This document shows positions 58,330 through 64,000 of a DNA stretch of 64,000 nucleotides, piece after piece (the stretch's first letter is position 1; each line of letters opens with the position of its first letter). The notes beneath the pieces were generated by a model. The model was not told the DNA's origin and did no database searches. It was given only the letters and a program-made list of their open reading frames with translations. This DNA is from Peptococcaceae bacterium BRH_c4b (GTDB lineage Bacteria; Bacillota; Desulfotomaculia; Desulfotomaculales; Desulfocucumaceae). The DNA lies in assembly GCA_000961595.1 (NCBI GenBank), contig LADO01000039.1, positions 39,479 to 103,478 of the forward strand, written 5' to 3'. The position numbers and the translations under genes were made by a program.

Positions 58330-58368
58330 AAAAAACCACTCTTCTTCCGCCAAGGAAGTTGAGTGGCT
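58330..58368 (-). terminator. Terminator after the GGDEF/HD-GYP remnant
   Basis: Minus strand ccactc...gagtgg (58361-58366 with 58336-58341), inner ttcc/ggaa stem, followed by TTTTTTCTTG. It separates the remnant from sbcD. Confidence 0.7.
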
Positions 58369-58696
58369 ACTTTTTTAGCCACGAGGAGGTTATCCTGTGT
58401 TCCGGCAGCTCAATAGCCATAGCCAAATCTACCACCAGGTTTTGCAATCGATCAGCATGGCCCTCAGTAATATAATCCCTTGCCTCTAACGCTTTCATAA
58501 GAATCTGTACGATGGCACTGCAAGCGCTTTGACTGCGGTGTAGCTTTTCCCGGTACATCTTGTTATCTGCTTCCTTGAATACATCACTTAATTTAGCCCC
58601 AACAACATTTCCATTGTTATCCAACAGGGGCGAGGTTATTGCCCAAACATAAGCCTCCTTTCCTTCAAATAACGATTCTTCGCCATATCCCATCAT
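58367..58696 (-). pseudogene. Internally deleted PAS-GGDEF-HD-GYP signalling protein
   Basis: 109 codons. First comes PAS-like GYGEESLFEGKEAYVWAITSPLLDNNGNVVGA. It jumps in frame to the very end of a GGDEF domain (LSDVFKEADNKMYREKLHRSQSA) and then to the first HD-GYP helix (IVQILMKALEARDYITEGHADRLQNLVVDLAMAIEL). The catalytic GGDEF core and the HD-GYP metal site are missing, so no c-di-GMP chemistry can remain. Confidence 0.65.
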
Positions 58697-58754
58697 ATTC
58701 TAAAACTCTGGGTTGCTTTCTATTATATTTCCTTGTTTATCAAGTTTTTGTTAA

Positions 58755-59115
58755 TTACTGGATGACCTTACCGCGATTTTATGGACACGCAGAACGTGTG
58801 ATACAATAAATCACGGAGGTGCCCTAAATGAGGAAGTTTAATAAAGAATATAAGATGATGGCGGTCAATCGTGTTAAGGAAAGCGGAAAGTCTGCCACTG
58901 AGGTAGCCCGGGAACTAGACTTAAGCCCTAACACGTTACATGGGTGGATTAGCAAGTTGGTAAACACGGCAACCAGGCCTTTCCCGGCAGTGGCTACCTG
59001 CACGAGGCTGACGATTAGTTGCGCATGCTACGCCAAAGAAATTATGGATTTAAAAGAGGAAAACGCTATCTTAAAAAAGGCGGCAGCCTACTTCGCCAAA
59101 AACCAGAAATAGAAC
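58755..59115 (+). mobile_element. IS3-family remnant with decayed orfA
   Basis: orfA starts at 58828 (MRKFNKEYKMMAVNRVKESGKSATEVARELDLSPNTLHGWI) and ends DLKEENAILKKAAAYFAKNQK at 59112, as in IS3 orfA. Between about 58984 and 59035 the correct frame is off by one: the alternative frame reads GSGYLHEADD-stop-LRMLR, so two compensating indels and a stop have accumulated. orfB is missing altogether. The left flank has tgaccttaccgcgattttatggacacgc, possibly part of the terminal repeat. Confidence 0.7.
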
Positions 59116-59200
59116 AATTCCGTTTCATCGGGTTTACGCCAGGTAAACTGATAAAGTCAGGATAATTTATTGAAATAAGGGATTGGGTATTGGAGGTTCT

Positions 59201-61627
59201 ATGATTACTGAAAAACTGTATTCCTTATCTAAGGTTCGATTTTTTGCCGATCTTACTTCCCATGAATTAAGTGAACTAGCGAATGACTTTAAGTGGCAGG
59301 AGCATGAACAAGGCGCTGATATCATAAAGCGAGGCCAGACGGAGCACTATTATTATGTTTTAATTAAAGGACAAGCTGAAGCGTTAGTTTCGACGCAGGG
59401 AAGTAATTTCTGGAAAGTTAATTCCTTCGGCCCTTATGATACCTTCGGTGAAATCTCTCTGTTCACCGGAAAACCTGCACCAACGACGGTTCGGTGTTTA
59501 GAAGATTGCCGTGTTTTAGTATTAAATGCTGAAAATTTTGCTCGAATGCTCACAAAATGGCCTAAACTTTATCAAAAATTTATTGAACATCTATACAATA
59601 ATTTAAATGATGCTAATCGTGAAATATTGGATGCCAAATATAAAGATTTTTTACGTTCAACTCTGCAGCTTACCCAGTATGAGGATAAATTTTACGGGAT
59701 TTGGGGAAGTGTTCGAACGACAAAGGAAATTGAAAATAAAATTGCTGAGCTAGTTTACACGAAGGAAAACTTGTTTTTAATTGGTGAACGAGGTACAGGC
59801 CGGCAAATGCTGGCTTGGTATTTACATAAACATAGGTTTGGGGAATCGGCAACCTTTGTAGTTGTTGATGGGCGTTATTTTGATCAGCAGTGGAGCGATA
59901 TGATATTTGAAGCTGGTGAAGATGATACTTCAGCATCGTTTAATCTTTTTGGAATAGTCGAGAATGGAACATTATTGTTACGGGAAATAAATAAAATTTC
60001 TCCCAGAGCTCAACTAAAACTGGCTGAATGCCTAAAACTGAATAAGCTGAACTGCCTTGTGATAGCTAGCTTACAAGGGAACCCAGAGCAATTGTCCCCT
60101 AAGATTATACCGGAATTAAGAGAGTACTTTAGCCAAACTTATACAATTACACCGTTACGCGAACGAAAAAGGGATATCCCAATCATAGCCCAGGGTATTT
60201 TAGAAAAACTAGCCCTTAAGCATCATAGGACAAGCCCTGTTCTCAATAAAGAAGCGATTAAGTTGCTTCTTTCCCATAATTATCGACAAGGAAATGTAAC
60301 TGAGTTAATTCAAGTGATGGAAAGGGCATTCTTTCTGGCTGAAGATAATTCAATTGAGCTGGAGCACATTTTTTTTGGTCCTACTGCTGAAAAAATTGGA
60401 AGCACGGTTAATTTTCTTTTGTGGCCAAGTATTGAAAACATATTTAAAAAAGGAGTGCTTATTTCTTGGCTTAGGCGTTTTACTGCAACTATTTTTATAT
60501 CCATAATTTTATTATTACTGCTGGCTCCCAAAGTAGCTATTGATAACTTAATTTTTACTTTAGTTTGGTGTTTATGGTGGCCTGCTTTAGCAATAATTTC
60601 ACCTTTTTTGGGGAGAGTATGGTGTACTGTTTGCCCCTTTGCGTTTATTATGGAGTTTGTCCAAAAAAAGTTACACTTGAATAAACCTGTTCCAAATTTA
60701 TTAAAAAAGTATGATTATCTGTTTATTACTTTTTTATTTCTTTTTATCTTCTGGACAGAAATTGTTTTTGGGATGCGATCTAGTCCAAAAAATACTGTAA
60801 TACTTTTATTCTCTATCCAGCTAGCCGCAATAATTGTGGGTATTATTTTTACCCGTCATACATGGTGCCGCTACCTTTGCCCCCTCGGAGGATTTGTGGG
60901 TACCGCTTCTATCGGTTCTGCACTTGAAATAAGAGCGGATCCCACGGTTTGTCTTAACAAATGTACGACTAACGAGTGCTATGTTGGTAATGGAAGTATT
61001 CCTGGGTGTCCGATGTTCCAACATTTACCGTACGTTGATAATAATCTCGCTTGTAAGCTTTGTTTTAATTGTGTGCGCAATTGTCCTAATGGTTCGGTTC
61101 AATTAAATCTTCGGGTTCCAGCTAGGGAAGTATGGCACTTAGTTAGGGTTAACCAAGGTTTTGCTCTCTTTATCGGAGTAACTTTGGCCGTTTTAGTCCC
61201 GCTTAATTATTTTGAGGCACTGCAATCGATATGGCCAGTTTCCGTATGGCGCTTATGGTTCAGTCTTACTTACTGGGGAACTGCAGTTAGTGCTGGTTTG
61301 ATTACATGGCTTATTGCTAAGCCTTTTAAAACAAAAGCAACATCTAGGCGGATTAAGTTAGTTTTTGCTTTTATTCCATTAGTTTTAGCCGGACATATTA
61401 TTTATCAACTTCAATTTATAATCGGCGCGAATTCAATTTTTTTAGGGTTAGCTCTTAAAACCCCTGCAGGGATAAATCAAGTGTTTTATGTTTCTGCTTT
61501 CGTAGTAGGAGCAACAATCGCAATTTTAATTGGTTTGCTTTTGACAACTTTTGCATTTATTATGGTGATCCTTCGTTCAAAAGAAAAATTAGCAAAAAAA
61601 TCAAATCCCAAGAAAACAGCAGCATGA
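59201..61627 (+). CDS. Fusion of cNMP-binding-like, degenerate NtrC-type AAA and NapH/NosR-like membrane polyferredoxin domains
   Basis: 808 residues, ATG 59201 behind GGAGG. Residues 11-125 are a CRP/cNMP-type sensor (FGEISLFTGKPAPTTVR, without the canonical arginine). Residues 165-390 resemble the central AAA domain of sigma-54 activators but are altered: Walker A GERGTGRQ (195-202) has Arg for Lys, Walker B LLLREI (258-263) has Arg for Asp, and the GAFTGA loop is missing. There is no HTH. From about 425 it is membrane-embedded: WCTVCP (474-479), WCRYLCP (555-561), cysteines at 584, 588, 593 and 603, and a full CKLCFNCVRNC cluster (618-628), followed by more helices. This is the NapH/NosR-type electron carrier. 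It is AT-rich compared with neighbours and flanked by IS3 and IS66 remnants, so probably acquired. A redox or ligand-gated membrane sensor is inferred. Confidence 0.85.
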   Translation: MITEKLYSLSKVRFFADLTSHELSELANDFKWQEHEQGADIIKRGQTEHYYYVLIKGQAEALVSTQGSNFWKVNSFGPYDTFGEISLFTGKPAPTTVRCLEDCRVLVLNAENFARMLTKWPKLYQKFIEHLYNNLNDANREILDAKYKDFLRSTLQLTQYEDKFYGIWGSVRTTKEIENKIAELVYTKENLFLIGERGTGRQMLAWYLHKHRFGESATFVVVDGRYFDQQWSDMIFEAGEDDTSASFNLFGIVENGTLLLREINKISPRAQLKLAECLKLNKLNCLVIASLQGNPEQLSPKIIPELREYFSQTYTITPLRERKRDIPIIAQGILEKLALKHHRTSPVLNKEAIKLLLSHNYRQGNVTELIQVMERAFFLAEDNSIELEHIFFGPTAEKIGSTVNFLLWPSIENIFKKGVLISWLRRFTATIFISIILLLLLAPKVAIDNLIFTLVWCLWWPALAIISPFLGRVWCTVCPFAFIMEFVQKKLHLNKPVPNLLKKYDYLFITFLFLFIFWTEIVFGMRSSPKNTVILLFSIQLAAIIVGIIFTRHTWCRYLCPLGGFVGTASIGSALEIRADPTVCLNKCTTNECYVGNGSIPGCPMFQHLPYVDNNLACKLCFNCVRNCPNGSVQLNLRVPAREVWHLVRVNQGFALFIGVTLAVLVPLNYFEALQSIWPVSVWRLWFSLTYWGTAVSAGLITWLIAKPFKTKATSRRIKLVFAFIPLVLAGHIIYQLQFIIGANSIFLGLALKTPAGINQVFYVSAFVVGATIAILIGLLLTTFAFIMVILRSKEKLAKKSNPKKTAA

Positions 61628-61750
61628 CCATGTTTTTGGCCGCTTGCGTAGCCCTTTACATTAGTGAGGCCTGTGTTAGCCTGCCCGGGCAAAAGGTCAG
61701 CGTTGGCCTGCCCCTGGCCTTACGGAAACACGGGCCTATTAAAAATCTAA

Positions 61751-62020
61751 TCAACTATGGTATTGGCGTGAACAACCCCTCCCTTCGCTACACTTAGGAA
61801 GGGGCTTCCATAAGATAAGCAAAGTTTCGGAGCTTCCTGGTTCATCGTAAGCCCCAACGGGCCTAACTCCCCAGGCATCGATTCGGCCAGTTCCTGACCT
61901 ACTACCCAACGTTTTAGTTTCTTTAGGCCGGACTTGAACACGGTAAGTCATCCTGGTACCGCAAAAGGTTGACAAAATACACCCGGCTATTTTAGGAACT
62001 GATTTTACGTAGCAACCCAT
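61751..62020 (-). other. Unidentified, possibly mobile-element derived stretch
   Basis: An 89-codon minus-strand frame containing TYRVQVRPKETKTLG and WGVRPVGAYDEPGSSETLLIL looks like sequences I associate with translated non-coding parts of retroelements or insertion sequences, but I cannot name it. No ribosome site was seen. The adjacent 62040-62220 stretch has a CCCCAC/GTGGGG-type imperfect palindrome (62130-62175) and no gene. Together with the IS66 piece this fills 876 bases between the fusion gene and recQ. Confidence 0.3.
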
Positions 62021-62222
62021 GACCTGCTACAACCCTATATCAGTTGTCAAAGAACTAACTATATTATACCAGATAATTAAAGACAGAACAAGAGTTCCCT
62101 GTAAGGCATGCTCGCCTTTCATCCCCACCCTTCACTCTCGCTACGCGAACAAGGAAGGCTCAGGATGGGGACTTCCCGGTGGTTAAGTTAAAAAGATTAA
62201 GCCTGTAGATAACCCTACCATC

Positions 62223-62446
62223 ATGCCGACACAGTGGATGTCGGTGGAAATAAATGACCTGTGCCCCACCAGCCAGGGGAACGGGTTACTTATAAGAGTA
62301 GGGCCTGCGGTTATAGAAGTGCAATCCGGCATTACTCAAAGACGTAATACGAACAATAGCGGTTCTATGCTGACCGACACAGATGTTGAGCGAGTCTACC
62401 TGGCCTGCGAAAGCACGGATTTACTCAAGTCAATTGACGAGTTACA
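62223..62446 (+). mobile_element. IS66-family remnant (tnpA end plus tnpB start)
   Basis: In one frame, WMSVEINDLCPTSQGNGLLIRVGPAVIEVQSG matches the end of an IS66 TnpA (orf1). From ATG 62367, MLTDTDVERVYLACESTDLLKSIDEL matches the start of TnpB (orf2), which usually reads ...VERVYLACGxTDxRKSIDGL. The rest of tnpB and all of tnpC are absent. A run of tacattt repeats (62454-62472) follows, then the recQ end. Confidence 0.7.
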
Positions 62447-62503
62447 TTCATCTACATTTACATTTACATTTATGTTCCGGCCAGACCAACGGCACAGGAC
62501 TAT

Positions 62504-64000
62504 TCATTCTGTATCGTCTTCCGCCTGCAGTCTCCCGTCTTTCAAAAGACAGGCCCGGACGTATAGGATTGCGCTGCCGGGTATGCTTTCCGGCAGCAGT
62601 TGCCTAATGGCAGCCGGCCTTTTGATGCCCGCCTGCTCCATGGCCAGATATATCTGCCGGCGCATAGGCCACGGCACCAGATCGTCGATATTAATCCTGT
62701 TTTCCGCCACCAGCCCCGCCAGATAACCCTCCACCACGTCTTCCGGAAAACCTGACCGGCAGGCAATAGCCTCCACTGACAAACCCTCTTTGAAAAGAGT
62801 TTCAATATTGTCCGCCACTGACGAGCCCCTTACGGCCCTGGAGATTGCCTCAATCTCCGCCCCGGCGGGTGCTCCAGCCTGACCCGCCCCGTCCGGGCCG
62901 GTTGCATGACCACCGGCACAGGTCCGGATAATATTTAGCAACTGCTCCCCGAATCTGGCTATCTTTTTTTCGCCAAGCCCTTTAACCTTCATCAATTCCG
63001 CCCGGGTAAGCGGCTTCCTGTCGGCCAATTCTACCAGGACCCTGTCATGGAAGAACACATATGGCGGCATTGACTCTTGACGGGCCAACCCGGTCCTGAA
63101 ATCCTTCAGCCTGGCCAGCAGTTCCCCGTCCCCGGGCTGTACTTCCGCGCCAGTGCTAGCAGAGTTTTTTACCCCGGGCAAAAATACATCCCTCACCGGT
63201 AGCGCTTCACCACTTTTAAGTATATCATCGCCCCGGGGCGTCAGCACCACCACCGGATATTCATCCCCTGCCACCCCCAGAAAGCCGTCCCCTATTAACT
63301 GGTTGATCAGCCCGCGGACCGCTGCGGCGGAATGGCTGGACAATTTGCCGTAACACTCCAGATTGTGGTACCCCCATCCGGTGATATCCTGTGCCCGGGA
63401 ACCTCTCAGCACGTCCGTCAGCTTCTTTTGTCCCAGGGGCCGGGGAAGTTCTTTTACGGCGGCAAAAATCTCCAGGGGTAAAAGGGACACCGGCATTCTG
63501 CCGCTGCCGGTGTCCCGGCAGTTGTCACAGCACACCTCCACCCGCTCCGACATGGATTCACCGAAATAATTCAAAAGCAAGGACCGACGGCAGCCACTGT
63601 GGTGTATCCAGTTCAGCATGGACGCCAGCTTCTCTTTTCTGGCTGCAGTTCGCTGCCTGAGTTCATGCAGAACACTATTCATCAGCGGGCCGGTGGGGGA
63701 GCGGGAACCGGCTTCCAGATACAGGCTGTCCCCGTTTCGGTCGGTCAGCCGGGCTACCTGCAGCCTTTCCAAAATGGCCAGCAAAAGCCTTATTTTTGTC
63801 TCATCAATATTCTTCTGCTCAAGGGCGGCACAGGAAATTACGGACACGTCGCCCTGCAGGCATTCCCTGTACACACGCCAAAAATTAATAATATCTTCTT
63901 TGCCCAGGGCATCGTTATCTATAATCCACTCCTGCAACTGCCGGTCCCGCTGAGTGAACAAAAGGGAACACCTGGCAGGCTGTCCGTCCCTTCCCGCCCG
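62504..64000 (-). CDS. recQ: ATP-dependent DNA helicase RecQ, C-terminal part (5' end beyond window)
   Basis: The frame remains open to base 64000, where it reads RAGRDGQPARCSLLFTQRD, the motif VI arginine-finger region of RecQ; so the start lies outside. The zinc domain follows (LNWIHHSGCRRSLLLNYFGESMSERVEVCCDNC), then the RQC winged helix (VKELPRPLGQKKLTDVLRGSRAQDITGWGYHNLECYG), an HRDC domain (LKDFRTGLARQESMPPYVFFHDRVLVELADRKPLTRAELMKVKGLGEKKIARFG), and a C-terminal helix-turn-helix extension (EGLSVEAIACRSGFPEDVVEGYLAGL). It unwinds DNA in recombination and fork repair. The HTH tail is a variant feature of some Firmicute RecQ proteins. Confidence 0.92.
   Translation of the reverse strand, partial: RAGRDGQPARCSLLFTQRDRQLQEWIIDNDALGKEDIINFWRVYRECLQGDVSVISCAALEQKNIDETKIRLLLAILERLQVARLTDRNGDSLYLEAGSRSPTGPLMNSVLHELRQRTAARKEKLASMLNWIHHSGCRRSLLLNYFGESMSERVEVCCDNCRDTGSGRMPVSLLPLEIFAAVKELPRPLGQKKLTDVLRGSRAQDITGWGYHNLECYGKLSSHSAAAVRGLINQLIGDGFLGVAGDEYPVVVLTPRGDDILKSGEALPVRDVFLPGVKNSASTGAEVQPGDGELLARLKDFRTGLARQESMPPYVFFHDRVLVELADRKPLTRAELMKVKGLGEKKIARFGEQLLNIIRTCAGGHATGPDGAGQAGAPAGAEIEAISRAVRGSSVADNIETLFKEGLSVEAIACRSGFPEDVVEGYLAGLVAENRINIDDLVPWPMRRQIYLAMEQAGIKRPAAIRQLLPESIPGSAILYVRACLLKDGRLQAEDDTE

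Noticed and set aside
59201..61627. Functional sigma-54-dependent transcription activator
   Set aside because: GAFTGA loop, Walker A lysine, Walker B aspartate and DNA-binding domain are all missing.
61751..62020. Protein-coding gene on the minus strand
   Set aside because: No ribosome site, no recognisable domain, and a look of translated structured or mobile DNA; listed only as an unidentified stretch.
1..64000. tRNA or rRNA genes
   Set aside because: No conserved T-loop (ggttcgaatcc) with a matching cloverleaf, and no rRNA signature, was noticed anywhere.

Overview
The window looks like chromosomal DNA of an anaerobic, spore-forming Firmicute of the Peptococcaceae / Desulfotomaculum type. 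This is inference, resting on a LysM plus SleB-type cell wall hydrolase, DnaD/DnaC-like replication proteins, DUF2512 and DUF3786 proteins, many ferredoxin-type proteins, a 2-oxoacid:ferredoxin oxidoreductase subunit and the complete oxygen-independent corrin-ring (cbi) pathway. Most genes lie on the minus strand, use strong GGAGG-type ribosome binding sites and often start with GTG or TTG. No tRNA, rRNA or CRISPR array was recognised.

Layout. 1-4.8 kb: the 3' end of a NuoF/HndC-type flavoprotein gene, two iron-sulfur protein genes, a decayed second copy of the flavoprotein ferredoxin tail, a broken nucleotidyltransferase/HepT toxin-antitoxin pair and an orphan KorB-like gene. 4.8-9 kb: purine genes (PurSL fusion, purQ) with a GNAT gene. 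9.1-13 kb: a universal stress protein, a kinase-phosphatase like the first two domains of bacterial Pnkp, a frameshifted Spy-like gene and a lactate dehydrogenase whose only full-length start appears to be ATA. 13-20.3 kb: metal and arsenic resistance (acr3, arsR genes, permease, YnfA, a truncated CDF transporter) mixed with decayed Tn3 transposase, a BrnT/BrnA module and a broken MFS gene. 20.3-26.6 kb: a fluoride-stress region with four fluoride (crcB-motif) riboswitches. They precede the broken MFS gene, a CPA2 antiporter, a UspA gene, and a second UspA gene followed by two fluC/crcB genes. 26.6-29.8 kb: cbiMNQO cobalt uptake behind a cobalamin riboswitch. 30-35 kb: rnhA and an oligopeptide/nickel-type ABC transporter without a binding protein. 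35-40.6 kb: DUF2512, DUF3786, a class A PBP, a P-loop protein with an Asp23/Gls24-like tail, and a spore cortex hydrolase-like gene. 40.9-48.2 kb: ten-gene cbi operon, cbiD-E-T-L-F-G-H-J-X-C. 48.3-53.3 kb: dnaC-like, dnaD-like, isochorismatase, HAD and gap genes, plus a diverged array of about 40-nt repeats. 53.4-58.2 kb: sbcCD. 58.4-62.5 kb: decayed GGDEF/HD-GYP, IS3 and IS66 fragments around an AT-rich gene. That gene encodes a fusion of a cNMP-binding-like domain, a degenerate NtrC-type AAA domain and a membrane NapH/NosR-like polyferredoxin. The window ends inside recQ.

How parts work together. CbiMNQO imports cobalt and the cbi operon inserts it (CbiX) and builds the corrin ring; only the transporter carries a visible cobalamin riboswitch. 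Fluoride riboswitches tie two FluC channels, two stress proteins and an antiporter into one response. Families of palindromic REP-like repeats recur between operons (near 1.05, 2.6, 4.6-4.8, 11.8, 30.6, 32.9, 35.1 and 48.3 kb). Frequent gene remnants indicate active turnover. The two most notable items are the four-riboswitch fluoride region and the cNMP-AAA-polyferredoxin fusion.
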